This document shows, piece after piece, positions 26,089-35,097 of a stretch of DNA of 64,000 bases. The notes below the pieces were generated by a model. That model saw nothing but the letters and a program-made list of their open reading frames with translations. It did no database searches and had not been told where the DNA came from. Every line of letters begins with the position of its first letter. Within the stretch, counting starts at the first letter, position 1. The position numbers and the translations under genes were made by a program. This DNA is from Streptomyces sp. DH24 (lineage in GTDB: Bacteria; Actinomycetota; Actinomycetes; Streptomycetales; Streptomycetaceae), in the NCBI RefSeq assembly GCF_029813775.1, contig NZ_JARVKW010000005.1:186001-250000 (forward strand), in the 5' to 3' direction.

Positions 26089-27357
26089 ATGAGCCACACC
26101 GACCCCCCGCGCAGCCGGACCGCCGTCGGCTGCACGCTGCTCGTGATCGCCCTCGGCGCGGGCCTCACCGCCTGCGGCGGCGACGACAGCCCGCTGGCGG
26201 CCGAGCCGTACGACGCGGCGGACCAGGTCTCCTTCAACGGCCGCGCCGGCGAGGGGAAGCCGACCGACCCGGACAAGCCGCTGGAGGTCGTCGCCGAGGA
26301 CACCGACGGGCGCATCACCGACGTCACCGCCGTGGACGCGGCAGGACGCTACGTGGCGGGCGAACTCGCCGCCGACGGCACCCGGTGGCACAGCACCTCT
26401 CCGCTGGCCGCGGGCGCCCGCTACACGGTCCGGGTGAGCACGGAGAACGAGGACGGGGCGCCCGGCCGGAAGGTCTTCACCTTCGACACCGGCAGACCCA
26501 CCGCCAAGAAGCGCCTGAACGTCACCTTCGGCCCCAAGCAGGGCACCTACGGCGTCGGCCAGCCCATCACGGCCGAGCTGTCCCTGCCGGTGAAGGACCG
26601 GGCGCAGCGGGCCGTCGTGGAGCGCGCCCTCAAGGTGCGCTCGACGCCCGCGGTGGAGGGCGGCTGGCACTGGGTCGACGACAAGGAGCTCCACTACCGG
26701 CCCAGGGAGTACTGGCCCGCCCACGCCACCGTCCGGGTGCACAGCAACCTGGAGGGCATCAAGATCGGCGACCGGGTCTGGGGCGGCCGGACCAAGCCCC
26801 TGAAGATCGGCATCGGGGACCAGGTCGTCGCCGTCACCGACGCGGCGGCCCACCGGCTGACGCTGTTCAGGAACGGCGAGGAGGTCAAGTCGGTCCCGGT
26901 CACCACCGGCAAGCCCGGCTTCGAGACCCGCAACGGCGTCAAGGTCGTGCTCGGCAAGGAGTACTTCGTACGCATGCGCGGCACCAGCATCGGCATCGCA
27001 CCGGGCAGCGCCGAGGACTACGACCTGCCGGTGTACTACGCCACCCGGGTGACCTGGAGCGGCGAGTACGTGCACGCCGCGCCCTGGTCCGTGGGCTCCC
27101 AGGGCGCGGCCAACGTCAGCCACGGCTGCACCGGCATGAGCACCGGCAACGCCGAGTGGTTCTACGACAACGTCCGCGAGGGCGACGTCGTCAAGGTCGT
27201 CAACTCGGACGGCGACACGATGGAGGCGTTCGGCAACGGCTTCGGCGACTGGAACGTCCCCTGGGAGAAGTGGCAGCAGGGCAGTGCCCTGACCGCGGGC
27301 CCGTCCCAGGCGGCGGGCGCCCAGCAGACGGCCCGCCTGCGCCCCACGGCGACGTGA
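26089..27357 (+). CDS. L,D-transpeptidase lipoprotein (YkuD family with Ig-like domains)
   Basis: 422 residues starting MSHTDPPRSRTAVG. A signal with lipobox LTAC is followed by a GGDDS spacer, two Ig-like domains (about 45-250) and the YkuD catalytic domain ending with the motif VSHGCTGMS, where Cys347 is the nucleophile. Such enzymes make 3-3 cross-links in peptidoglycan outside the membrane. TACGTT sits 6 nt upstream of the ATG and no strong ribosome binding site is seen. It lies between two blocks of cytochrome oxidase genes, a conserved but unexplained neighbourhood. Confidence 0.94.
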   Translation: MSHTDPPRSRTAVGCTLLVIALGAGLTACGGDDSPLAAEPYDAADQVSFNGRAGEGKPTDPDKPLEVVAEDTDGRITDVTAVDAAGRYVAGELAADGTRWHSTSPLAAGARYTVRVSTENEDGAPGRKVFTFDTGRPTAKKRLNVTFGPKQGTYGVGQPITAELSLPVKDRAQRAVVERALKVRSTPAVEGGWHWVDDKELHYRPREYWPAHATVRVHSNLEGIKIGDRVWGGRTKPLKIGIGDQVVAVTDAAAHRLTLFRNGEEVKSVPVTTGKPGFETRNGVKVVLGKEYFVRMRGTSIGIAPGSAEDYDLPVYYATRVTWSGEYVHAAPWSVGSQGAANVSHGCTGMSTGNAEWFYDNVREGDVVKVVNSDGDTMEAFGNGFGDWNVPWEKWQQGSALTAGPSQAAGAQQTARLRPTAT

Positions 27358-27385
27358 TGCCGCCCGGGTGCCGGGTGCCCGGTGG

Positions 27386-27787
27386 CTAGGCGCTCAAGGA
27401 AGCCTTGCGCCGCAGCAGAGAGGCGAGGGCGCTCGCGAACTCCACGGGCTCCACCGGCAGGGTCACCGCGGCCTCGGCCCGGCTCCACGTCGCGAGCCAC
27501 GCGTCCTGCGGCCGCCCGATCAGCAGCAGCACCGGCGGACAGTTGAAGACCTCGTCCTTGATCTGCCGGCACATCCCCATGCCACCCATGGGCACGGCCT
27601 CGCCGTCCAGCACGCAGACGTCGATGCCGCCCCTGTCCAGCTCCTTGAGGACGGCCGCAGGTGTCGCGCATTCCAGGAACTCGACCAACGGGGCATCGGG
27701 AGCGGGCCGTCGGCCGGTGGCCAACCGCACCTGTTCCCGGGTGTTGGAGTCGTCGCTGTAGACCAGCACCGTGGCGGTCGGCTGCAT
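27386..27787 (-). CDS. Stand-alone pseudo-receiver domain protein
   Basis: 133 residues, one receiver-like fold and nothing else. The strand-1 acidic pair (VLVYSDD, Asp12-Asp13) and a possible phospho-acceptor Asp61 (DVCVLDGEA) are present, but the invariant lysine after strand 5 is missing (VTLPVEP). It may therefore not switch by phosphorylation. It sits alone, divergent from ctaE, so a link with respiratory gene control is conceivable but only inferred from location. Confidence 0.8.
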   Translation of the reverse strand: MQPTATVLVYSDDSNTREQVRLATGRRPAPDAPLVEFLECATPAAVLKELDRGGIDVCVLDGEAVPMGGMGMCRQIKDEVFNCPPVLLLIGRPQDAWLATWSRAEAAVTLPVEPVEFASALASLLRRKASLSA

Positions 27788-27920
27788 TGTTCCTCCGTGA
27801 CGTCAGCGTCGTAAGGACAGGCCCGTGGGGCGGATGCTACCCCTCCGAACACCACGTCAACAGCGGTACGACCGTCCCAGACACTCCGAACGGCACCCCC
27901 CGGAGTGAGGGCGGGATAAG

Positions 27921-27941
27921 CGACCGACATAATGTCGGTCG
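27921..27941 (+). promoter_or_regulatory. Perfect palindrome across the ctaE start codon
   Basis: Ten-base arms CGACCGACAT (27921-27930) and ATGTCGGTCG (27932-27941) flank a single A. The centre CATAAT resembles a -10 and the ATG of ctaE is the beginning of the right arm. It may be an operator, or an RNA hairpin hiding the start codon if transcription begins upstream. Confidence 0.6.
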
Positions 27942-28552
27942 TGGCGACAGCAACGACAGTAGAAACCGGGCACGCGCACCCGTCGGTCAATCGGCCGAAC
28001 CTCGTCAGCGTCGGAACGATCATCTGGTTGAGTTCCGAGCTGATGTTCTTCGCGGCCCTCTTCGCGATGTACTTCACCCTGCGATCGGTGACAGGGCCCG
28101 ACCACTGGAAGGAAATGGCGGATGCGCTGAACTTCCCGTTCTCGGCGACCAACACCACGATCCTGGTGCTCTCCTCCCTCACCTGCCAGCTCGGCGTGTT
28201 CGCCGCCGAGCGCGGTGACGTGAAGAAGCTCCGGATGTGGTTCATCGTCACCTTCATCATGGGTGCGATCTTCATCGGGGGCCAGGTCTTCGAGTACACC
28301 GAGCTGGTCAAGCACGAGGGCCTCTCGCTCTCGTCCGACCCGTACGGCTCGGTCTTCTACCTGACGACCGGCTTCCACGGCCTGCACGTGACAGGCGGAC
28401 TCATCGCCTTCCTGCTGGTCCTCGGCCGTACCTACGCGGCCAGCAGGTTCACCCACGAGCAGGCGACCGCCGCCATCGTCGTGTCCTACTACTGGCACTT
28501 CGTCGATGTCGTCTGGATCGGCCTCTTCGCCACGATCTACATGATCAAGTAG
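27932..28552 (+). CDS. ctaE: Cytochrome c oxidase subunit III
   Basis: 206 residues from ATG 27932, five-helix actinobacterial form. Typical segments are [18 protein letters not shown]-like helix 3 (here [20 protein letters not shown]), [37 protein letters not shown] and [16 protein letters not shown]. If the palindrome centre is the -10, the message would begin at GTG 27941 and give a protein shorter by three residues. First gene of the ctaE-qcrCAB operon, 66 nt before qcrC. Confidence 0.96.
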   Translation: MSVVATATTVETGHAHPSVNRPNLVSVGTIIWLSSELMFFAALFAMYFTLRSVTGPDHWKEMADALNFPFSATNTTILVLSSLTCQLGVFAAERGDVKKLRMWFIVTFIMGAIFIGGQVFEYTELVKHEGLSLSSDPYGSVFYLTTGFHGLHVTGGLIAFLLVLGRTYAASRFTHEQATAAIVVSYYWHFVDVVWIGLFATIYMIK

Positions 28553-28618
28553 CCGGGCCCGCTCCCGAGCACATCTCCAGAAGCATCGACGCAGAAGATC
28601 CTGACACCGGGGTAATCC

Positions 28619-29428
28619 GTGAAAAAGCTCTCCGCACGACGACGCCACCCGCTGGCGGCACTCGTCGTCCTACTCCTCGCGCTGGCATGCACCGGGGGGC
28701 TGTACGCCGTGTTCGCACCCGCGGACAAGGCGAAGGCCGACGAAACCGCCCAGTCCCTCACCATCGAGGAGGGCAAGAAGCTCTACTCGGTGGGCTGCGC
28801 CAGCTGCCACGGCACCGGCGGTCAGGGCAGCAGCGACGGCCCCAGCCTGGTCGGCGTGGGTGCCGCGGCCGTCGACTTCCAGGTGGGCACCGGCCGTATG
28901 CCGGCGCAGCAGCCTGGCGCCCAGGTGCCGCGCAAGAAGGTCATCTACTCGCAGGCCGAGATCGACCAGCTGGCGGCGTACATCGCCTCCCTGGGTGCCG
29001 GTCCGTCCGTCCCGACCGAGGAGCAGTACGGCCCGGAGGGTGCGGACATCGCCAAGGGCGGCGACCTGTTCCGCAACAACTGCGCGCAGTGCCACAACTT
29101 CACCGGCAAGGGTGGTGCGCTGACACACGGCAAGTACGCGCCCAGCCTTGAGGGCGTCGACCCGAAGCACATCTACGAGGCCATGCAGACGGGCCCGCAG
29201 AACATGCCGTCCTTCCCCGACACCACCCTGTCGGAGAAGAACAAGAAGGACATCATCGCGTACCTCGACGCGGTCAACGGTGACGACTCCGAGAGCCCGG
29301 GCGGCCTGGAGCTGGGCGGACTCGGTCCGGTCAGTGAGGGTCTGTTCGGCTGGATCTTCGGTCTGGGCGGTCTGATCGCCGTCGCCGTCTGGGTCGCCGC
29401 TCGGACCGCAAAGGCCAAGAAGTCATGA
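28619..29428 (+). CDS. qcrC: Di-heme cytochrome c subunit of the bc1 complex
   Basis: 269 residues from GTG 28619. An N-terminal signal/anchor (PLAALVVLLLALACTGGLY) is followed by two cytochrome c domains with heme motifs CASCH and CAQCH and methionine ligands in GRMPAQ and NMPSFP, then a C-terminal membrane anchor (GWIFGLGGLIAVAVWVAA). QcrC passes electrons directly from the bc1 complex to CtaC, replacing soluble cytochrome c. Stop overlaps the qcrA start (ATGA). Confidence 0.98.
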   Translation: MKKLSARRRHPLAALVVLLLALACTGGLYAVFAPADKAKADETAQSLTIEEGKKLYSVGCASCHGTGGQGSSDGPSLVGVGAAAVDFQVGTGRMPAQQPGAQVPRKKVIYSQAEIDQLAAYIASLGAGPSVPTEEQYGPEGADIAKGGDLFRNNCAQCHNFTGKGGALTHGKYAPSLEGVDPKHIYEAMQTGPQNMPSFPDTTLSEKNKKDIIAYLDAVNGDDSESPGGLELGGLGPVSEGLFGWIFGLGGLIAVAVWVAARTAKAKKS

Positions 29429-30483
29429 GTAGCCAACACATTCCCGAAGAGAACCTGCCGGCTGAGCAGGACACCACGCACGGCGCGGTGGACGTCGCGG
29501 ACGACAAGCACCCGTTCGCCGACCCGGGCCTGCCGCCCCACGAGCCCCGGATCCAGGACATCGACGAGCGGGCCGCCAAGCGGTCCGAGCGTGCGGTCGC
29601 CCTGATGTTCACGGTGTCGATGCTGGCGACCATCGGCTTCATCGTCGCGTTCGTGAGCATCCCGATCGACCGGTCGGTGTACATCTTCCCGCTCGGCAAC
29701 ATCAGCGCGCTGAACTTCGCGCTCGGTGTGACCCTGGGTCTGGCGCTGTTCTGCATCGGCGCCGGCGCGGTCCACTGGGCCCGCACCCTGATGACCGACG
29801 TGGAGATGTCCGACGAGCGCCACCCGATCGAGGCGTCTCCCGAGCTGCGCTCGAAGATCCACGAGGACTTCCGCCAGGGCGCCAAGGAGTCGGCCCTCGG
29901 CCGCCGCAAGCTCCTGCGCAACACCATGCTCGGCGCGCTCACCCTGGTCCCGCTGACCAGCATCGTCCTGCTGCGCGACCTCGGTCCGCTGCCCGGCGAC
30001 AAGCTGCGTCACACCCTGTGGTCCAAGGGCAAGCTGCTCGTCAACATGAACACGAACGAGCCGCTGCGTCCGTCCGACGTCGCGGTGGGCTCCCTCACCT
30101 TCGCCAAGCCCGAGGGCCTGGAGGAGCACGACCACAGCTTCCAGACCGAGATCGCCAAGGCCGCCCTGATGATCGTCCGCATCCAGCCGGACGACATCAA
30201 GGACAAGCGCGAGCTGGAGTGGTCGCACGAGGGCATCGTCGCGTACTCGAAGATCTGCACCCACGTCGGCTGCCCGATCTCCCTGTACGAGCAGCAGACG
30301 CACCACGTGCTCTGCCCCTGCCACCAGTCCACCTTCGACCTCTCCGACGGTGCCCGGGTGATCTTCGGTCCCGCCGGCCACGCCCTGCCGCAGCTGCGCA
30401 TCGGCGTGAACGAGGAGGGTTACCTCGAGGCGCTCAGCGACTTCGAAGAGCCCGTCGGTCCTGCCTTCTGGGAGCGCGGATGA
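29425..30483 (+). CDS. qcrA: Rieske iron-sulfur subunit of the bc1 complex
   Basis: 352 residues, the long three-helix actinobacterial form. The N-terminal part is acidic and cytoplasmic; helices lie around residues 55-75, 90-115 and 165-180. The 2Fe-2S motifs are CTHVGCP and CPCHQSTFD. The twin-arginine-like GRRKLLRNTM precedes the third helix, as expected for Tat-dependent insertion of the folded Rieske domain. Coupled to qcrC and qcrB by 4-nt overlaps. Confidence 0.98.
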   Translation: MSSQHIPEENLPAEQDTTHGAVDVADDKHPFADPGLPPHEPRIQDIDERAAKRSERAVALMFTVSMLATIGFIVAFVSIPIDRSVYIFPLGNISALNFALGVTLGLALFCIGAGAVHWARTLMTDVEMSDERHPIEASPELRSKIHEDFRQGAKESALGRRKLLRNTMLGALTLVPLTSIVLLRDLGPLPGDKLRHTLWSKGKLLVNMNTNEPLRPSDVAVGSLTFAKPEGLEEHDHSFQTEIAKAALMIVRIQPDDIKDKRELEWSHEGIVAYSKICTHVGCPISLYEQQTHHVLCPCHQSTFDLSDGARVIFGPAGHALPQLRIGVNEEGYLEALSDFEEPVGPAFWERG

Positions 30484-32138
30484 GTACCACCACCAACACC
30501 AACGCCGCCGGCTCCGACGGGCCGGGCCGCGCACGCGGGAAGGCACCGGCCGGCGAACGCGTCGCCGACTGGGCCGACGGCCGGCTCGGGATCTACTCCC
30601 TGGCCAAGGCCAACATGCGCAAGATCTTCCCGGACCACTGGTCCTTCATGCTGGGTGAGATCTGCCTCTACAGCTTCATCATCATCATCCTCACGGGTGT
30701 GTACCTGACGCTGTTCTTCCACCCGTCGATGAACGAGGTGGAGTACCACGGCAGTTACGTCCCGATGCAGGGCGTGCTGATGAGTGAGGCGTACGCCTCC
30801 ACGCTGGACATCAGCTTCGACGTGCGCGGTGGTCTGCTCATCCGGCAGATCCACCACTGGGCGGCGATCATCTTCCTCGCCGGCATGTTCGTGCACATGA
30901 TGCGCGTGTTCTTCACCGGCGCGTTCCGCAAGCCGCGCGAGGTCAACTGGCTGTTCGGCTTCCTGCTGTTCGTCCTGGGCATGTTCACCGGTTTCACCGG
31001 CTACTCGCTCCCGGACGACCTGCTCTCCGGCACCGGTGTCCGCTTCACGCAGGGCGCCATCCTGTCGGTGCCGATCGTCGGCACGTACATCTCGATGTTC
31101 CTGTTCGGCGGGGAGTTCCCGGGCGGCGACTTCGTCGCGCGGTTCTACTCGATCCACATCCTGCTGCTGCCGGGCATCATGCTCGGTCTGGTGGTCGCCC
31201 ACCTGATCCTGGTCTTCTACCACAAGCACACGCAGTTCGCGGGCCCCGGACGGACCAACAAGAACGTCGTCGGCATGCCGCTGCTGCCGGTCTACACGGC
31301 GAAGGCCGGAGGCTTCTTCTTCCTGGTCTTCGGTGTCATCGCCGCCCTCGGCGGCATCGCGTCCGTCAACCCGATCTGGGTCCTGGGCCCCTACCGTCCG
31401 GACTACGTGTCCACGGGCGCCCAGCCCGACTGGTACATGGGCTTCGCCGAGGGTCTGGTCCGCGCCATGCCGGGCTGGGAGATCAACTTCTGGGGTCACA
31501 CGCTCGTCCTGGGTGTGTTCATCCCGCTGGTGGTCTTCGGTCTCTTCCTCGGTGTGCTGGCCCTGTACCCGTTCATCGAGTCCTGGATCACCGGGGACAA
31601 GCGCGAGCACCACATCCTGGACCGCCCGCGCAACGCCCCGACCCGGACCGGTTTCGGCGTCGCGTGGATCACCGCCTACATGATCATGCTGATCGGCGGC
31701 GGCAACGACATCGTGGCCACGCACTTCCACCTGTCGATCAACGCGGTCACCTGGTTCGTCCGCATCGGCTTCTTCGTCGGTCCGGTCATCGCGTTCATCA
31801 TCACCAAGCGGATCTGTCTCGGCCTCCAGCGCCGGGACCACGACAAGGTGCTGCACGGCCGCGAGTCGGGCATCATCAAGCGCCTGCCGCACGGTGAGTT
31901 CATCGAGGTGCACGAGCCGCTCAGCCAGGAGCAGCTCTACACGCTCACCGCTCACGAGCAGTACAAGCCGGTCGAGATCGGCCCGGCGGTCGACGAGAAC
32001 GGTGTCGAGCGCAAGGTGAAGGGCTCCGAGAAGCTGCGCGCCAAGCTGAGCAAGGCGTACTTCGGTTCGGAGTCGCAGGTCCCGAAGCCGACCGTCGAGG
32101 AGTACAAGGAGATCACGAGCGGCCACGGCCACCACTGA
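30480..32138 (+). CDS. qcrB: Cytochrome b subunit of the bc1 complex
   Basis: 552 residues from ATG 30480, overlapping the qcrA stop. Heme b ligands are in [20 protein letters not shown] and [20 protein letters not shown]; the quinol-site motif is present as [10 protein letters not shown], the diverged form usual in actinobacteria. About nine helices, then a charged C-terminal extension of about 120 residues ([20 protein letters not shown] onward) typical of actinobacterial QcrB. Last gene of ctaE-qcrCAB; a terminator follows. Confidence 0.98.
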   Translation: MSTTTNTNAAGSDGPGRARGKAPAGERVADWADGRLGIYSLAKANMRKIFPDHWSFMLGEICLYSFIIIILTGVYLTLFFHPSMNEVEYHGSYVPMQGVLMSEAYASTLDISFDVRGGLLIRQIHHWAAIIFLAGMFVHMMRVFFTGAFRKPREVNWLFGFLLFVLGMFTGFTGYSLPDDLLSGTGVRFTQGAILSVPIVGTYISMFLFGGEFPGGDFVARFYSIHILLLPGIMLGLVVAHLILVFYHKHTQFAGPGRTNKNVVGMPLLPVYTAKAGGFFFLVFGVIAALGGIASVNPIWVLGPYRPDYVSTGAQPDWYMGFAEGLVRAMPGWEINFWGHTLVLGVFIPLVVFGLFLGVLALYPFIESWITGDKREHHILDRPRNAPTRTGFGVAWITAYMIMLIGGGNDIVATHFHLSINAVTWFVRIGFFVGPVIAFIITKRICLGLQRRDHDKVLHGRESGIIKRLPHGEFIEVHEPLSQEQLYTLTAHEQYKPVEIGPAVDENGVERKVKGSEKLRAKLSKAYFGSESQVPKPTVEEYKEITSGHGHH

Positions 32139-32162
32139 TCGCTGCGTTCGCCACTTCACGCG

Positions 32163-32198
32163 GAAGGGCCCCGTCCCGCTTTACGGACGGGGCCCTTC
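32163..32198 (+). terminator. Terminator of the ctaE-qcrCAB operon
   Basis: 14-bp perfect arms (32163-32176 and 32185-32198) around the loop CGCTTTAC. Confidence 0.85.
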
Positions 32199-32262
32199 GC
32201 CGTGCCCGGGGCTGGATAGGGTGGGAACCAGTCTGAACACGGCTACGACCCAGGAGCGGCTG

Positions 32263-33327
32263 ATGAGCGCTGTGACCCCCGCTGGAGGCGACACCGCGGC
32301 GGGCCGCACCTGGCCCGCCCTGCTGAACGGCCTGCTGGACCGCCGCGACCTGACCGCCGACGACACCGCCTGGGCGATGGACCTGATCATGCGCGGCGAG
32401 GCCACCGACGCGCAGATCGCCGGCTTCGCGGTGGCCCTGCGCGCCAAGGGCGAGACCGTCGAGGAGATCACCGGCCTGGTCCGCACGATGTACGAGCACG
32501 CCAACGTGATCCGGGTGCCCGGCGAGACGGTCGACATCGTCGGCACCGGCGGCGACGGCGCCAAGACGGTGAACATCTCCACCATGTCCGCGATCGTCGT
32601 CGCGGGCACCGGCGCCAAGGTCGTCAAGCACGGCAACCGCGCCGCGTCCTCCGCGTCCGGGGCGTCCGACGTGCTGGAGAAGCTCGGCGTGAACCTGGAG
32701 CTGACGCCGAAGCGGGTGGCCGAGGTCGCCGAGGAGGCCGGCATCACCTTCTGCTTCGCCGTGAAGTTCCACCCGGCGCTGCGCCACGTGGCGGCGGCCC
32801 GCGGCCAGCTCGGCATCCGCACGGTGTTCAACTTCCTGGGTCCGCTGACCAACCCGGCGCAGGTGACGTCCCAGGCGATCGGTGTGGCCGACGCGCGGAT
32901 GGCGCCGATCATCGCGGGCGTCTTCGCCGAGCGCGGCAACTCCTCGCTGGTGTTCCGCGGCGACGACGGCCTGGACGAGCTGACCACGACGTCCACGTCC
33001 CACGTGTGGGTCGTCCGGGACGGCAAGGTGTCCGCGGAGACCTTCGACCCCAGGGACGTCGGCCTCGACCTGGTCCCGGTGGAGGCGCTGCGCGGCGCGG
33101 ACGCCTCCTACAACGCGGAGGTCGCCCGCAGGCTGCTGGAGGGCGAGCCCGGCCCGGTCCGGGACGCCGTCCTGCTGAACGCGGCGGCGGCCCTGGTGGC
33201 CCTCAGACCGTCCGGCGCGCCGCTGACCGAGCAGATCCGGGCCGGCATGGCGCAGGCCGCCGAGGCGATCGACTCGGGGGCGGCCAAGCGGACGCTGGAC
33301 CGCTGGGTGGCGGCGAGCCACGCCTGA
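32263..33327 (+). CDS. trpD: Anthranilate phosphoribosyltransferase
   Basis: 354 residues from ATG 32263; AGGAG five bases upstream fixes the start. TrpD transfers phosphoribose from PRPP to anthranilate in tryptophan synthesis. PRPP-binding motif [20 protein letters not shown] is followed by [18 protein letters not shown] and FLGPLTNPA. It stands alone here, not with other trp genes, though an anthranilate synthase-type gene lies at the far end of the window. A TAGGGT near 32218 is a likely -10, giving a leader of about 38 nt. Confidence 0.97.
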   Translation: MSAVTPAGGDTAAGRTWPALLNGLLDRRDLTADDTAWAMDLIMRGEATDAQIAGFAVALRAKGETVEEITGLVRTMYEHANVIRVPGETVDIVGTGGDGAKTVNISTMSAIVVAGTGAKVVKHGNRAASSASGASDVLEKLGVNLELTPKRVAEVAEEAGITFCFAVKFHPALRHVAAARGQLGIRTVFNFLGPLTNPAQVTSQAIGVADARMAPIIAGVFAERGNSSLVFRGDDGLDELTTTSTSHVWVVRDGKVSAETFDPRDVGLDLVPVEALRGADASYNAEVARRLLEGEPGPVRDAVLLNAAAALVALRPSGAPLTEQIRAGMAQAAEAIDSGAAKRTLDRWVAASHA

Positions 33328-33345
33328 CGCGCACCGCCCTGTCGT

Positions 33346-33388
33346 ACGTCCCGCGATCCGGACACGGGTTGCGGGACGTCGATCTTTT
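33346..33388 (+). terminator. Terminator of trpD
   Basis: ACGTCCCGC (33346-33354) pairs with GCGGGACGT (33371-33379), followed by TCGATCTTTT. It separates trpD from the riboswitch transcript. Confidence 0.75.
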
Positions 33389-33404
33389 CCCGTACGTTCC
33401 TGTG

Positions 33405-33515
33405 CAGGTCATGAGTGACAGTCATGAGGCCCCGGCCGACTGTCCGGCAACCCTCCGTCCGTGGCGGGGTGCCCCGGGTGAAGACCAGGCCGCAGTCAGC
33501 AAGGTCTGCGGCAAG
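33405..33515 (+). promoter_or_regulatory. SAM-binding riboswitch aptamer (SAM-IV type)
   Basis: The region shows the SAM-I/SAM-IV core in order: P1 GGTC (33407-33410) with GACC (33483-33486), P2 GACAG (33417-33421) with CTGTC (33440-33444), the conserved CCGGCAACCC (33445 on), and GGGGTGCCCCGGGTGAAGACC-like closing sequence (33465-33486). A further stem GCCGCAG/CTGCGGC (33489-33495 with 33506-33512) follows, as in SAM-IV, the class known mainly from actinobacteria. It would switch the downstream PLP enzyme in response to S-adenosylmethionine. Confidence 0.87.
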
Positions 33516-33518
33516 CGC

Positions 33519-33560
33519 GGACCCCTCGCACGCTCCTGATGAGCGTGGGGCCAGGGGTCC
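33519..33560 (+). promoter_or_regulatory. Hairpin between riboswitch aptamer and coding region, likely expression platform
   Basis: Outer stem GGACCCCT (33519-33526) with AGGGGTCC (33553-33560); inner stem CACGCTC (33529-33535) with GAGCGTG (33541-33547). No U-run follows, so it may act as a structural switch or Rho-related element rather than a simple terminator. Confidence 0.55.
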
Positions 33561-33582
33561 TGGTCGGTCGAGGGAGTTCCCC

Positions 33583-33603
33583 GTGAGCAAGCGAATGCGC
33601 TAG
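33583..33603 (+). CDS. Six-codon reading frame in the riboswitch leader
   Basis: GTG AGC AAG CGA ATG CGC TAG (peptide MSKRMR) with GGGAG six bases upstream, the same ribosome-binding context (GGGAGTTCC) as the main gene 112 nt further on. Placement directly after the aptamer hairpin suggests a leader peptide through which SAM-dependent folding could control ribosome loading. Translation is not shown; the short length means chance occurrence cannot be excluded. Confidence 0.4.
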   Translation: MSKRMR

Positions 33604-33714
33604 GGCCGCAGAGCCCCGCCTCCGCATCCCCCTTTTTTCACCTTTCGCCGTCCCGCGCCGTGAGCCCTGCCGGCTCGCGCGGTGATGCCGCCTGCCTCGT
33701 ACGGGAGTTCCGCC

Positions 33715-35097
33715 ATGCCTTCCTCCACCCCTGCCGCCGACCGGACCGTCCACGCCCCGCTGCCCGTGCTGGGCCGGGACGTCACCGTGCCGCTCGTCAC
33801 CGGCGGCGAGGTCACCTACGCCGCGCTCGACTACGCCGCCAGCGCCCCCGCCCTCCAGCGCGTCTGGGACGACGTCGCCGCCTACGCGCCGTACTACGGC
33901 AGCGTGCACCGGGGCGCCGGGTACCTGTCGCAGCTGTCCACCGACCTGTTCGAGAACGCCCGCCGGACCGTCGCCGAGTTCCTCGACTGCCGCGGCGACG
34001 ACCAGGTCGTCTTCACCCGGTCCACCACCGACTCCCTCAACCTGCTCGCCGCCGCGCTCCCGGCCGGCTGTGAGGTCTTCGTCTTCGAGACCGAGCACCA
34101 CGCCTCCCTGCTGCCCTGGCGCGGCGCCCGCGTCACCTACCTCGACGCCCCGAGCAGCCCCCGGCAGGCGGTGGCGACGCTGGAGCGCGCCCTCGCCTGC
34201 CGCGAACCCCACGGCCCGGCCCTCGTCTGCGTCACCGGCGCCTCCAACGTCACCGGCGAACTGTGGCCGGTGCGGGAACTGGCCGCCGCCGCGCACGCCC
34301 ACGGCGCCCGCATCGTCCTCGACGCCGCCCAGCTCGCGCCCCACCACCCGCTCTCCGTGCGGGAGCTGGACGTCGACTGGGTCGCCTTCTCCGGGCACAA
34401 GCTGTACGCGCCCTTCGGCGCCGGCGTGCTGGCCGGGCGCGCCGACTGGCTGCGGGAGGCCGACCCGTACCTCGCGGGCGGCGGCGCCAGCCGCAGGGTC
34501 ACCCGCCGCGCGGACGGGGGAGTGGACGTCGAGTGGCACGACACGGCCGCCCGGCACGAGGCCGGCTCGCCCAACGTCATCGGCGCCTACGCCGTCGCCT
34601 CCGCCTGCAAGGCCCTCGCCGAGGCCGGGTTCGACACGCTCGTCGCCCGCGAGGAGTACCTGATCCGCAAGGTGCGCGAGGGCCTCGCCGACGTCCCCCA
34701 GGTGCGGTTCCTCTCCCTGTTCGGGGACGACGCCCCGCGCGTCGGCGTCCTCTCCTTCGTCGTCGACGGCTGGAACAGCTCCCACTTCGCCGCCGCCCTG
34801 TCCGCCGAGTACGGCATCGGTGTCCGCGACGGCCTGTTCTGCGCCCACCCGCTGCTGCGCACCCTGCTGGGCAGCGACCCGCAGACGCAGGGCGAGTGCG
34901 GCGCCCCCGAGGCCGCGCCCGGCGAGAAGTCCCTGAACGCCATCCGCGTCAGCTTCGGCGCGGGCACCCCGGACGAGCACGTGGACCGCTTCGTGACCGC
35001 CTGCCGGGAGCTCGTGCGGGACGGTGCCCGCTGGAACTACCGCACGGAGAACGGCCGTTGCGTCCCCGACACCTCCGCGGTGCCGGCCTCGGCGTGA
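33715..35097 (+). CDS. Class V aminotransferase / cysteine desulfurase-like PLP enzyme under SAM riboswitch
   Basis: 460 residues from ATG 33715, GGGAG at 33703-33707. Fold type I PLP motifs: ALDYAASAPALQRVW, VVFTRSTTDSLNLLA, FETEHHASLLPW, VTGASNVTGELWPV, VLDAAQLAPHHP, and the PLP lysine in VAFSGHKLYAPFGAG. The usual desulfurase Cys loop is not evident; instead GVRDGLFCAHPLL occupies that part. A SAM riboswitch upstream ties it to methionine/cysteine metabolism. It could be a desulfurase, a lyase or a sulfur transferase. The last 61 nt overlap the convergent glycerate kinase gene. Confidence 0.9.
   Translation: MPSSTPAADRTVHAPLPVLGRDVTVPLVTGGEVTYAALDYAASAPALQRVWDDVAAYAPYYGSVHRGAGYLSQLSTDLFENARRTVAEFLDCRGDDQVVFTRSTTDSLNLLAAALPAGCEVFVFETEHHASLLPWRGARVTYLDAPSSPRQAVATLERALACREPHGPALVCVTGASNVTGELWPVRELAAAAHAHGARIVLDAAQLAPHHPLSVRELDVDWVAFSGHKLYAPFGAGVLAGRADWLREADPYLAGGGASRRVTRRADGGVDVEWHDTAARHEAGSPNVIGAYAVASACKALAEAGFDTLVAREEYLIRKVREGLADVPQVRFLSLFGDDAPRVGVLSFVVDGWNSSHFAAALSAEYGIGVRDGLFCAHPLLRTLLGSDPQTQGECGAPEAAPGEKSLNAIRVSFGAGTPDEHVDRFVTACRELVRDGARWNYRTENGRCVPDTSAVPASA

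Noticed and set aside
32139-32262. Trp attenuator or leader peptide before trpD
   Set aside because: The gap holds a terminator for qcrB and a short leader; no run of Trp codons or alternative hairpins was found.
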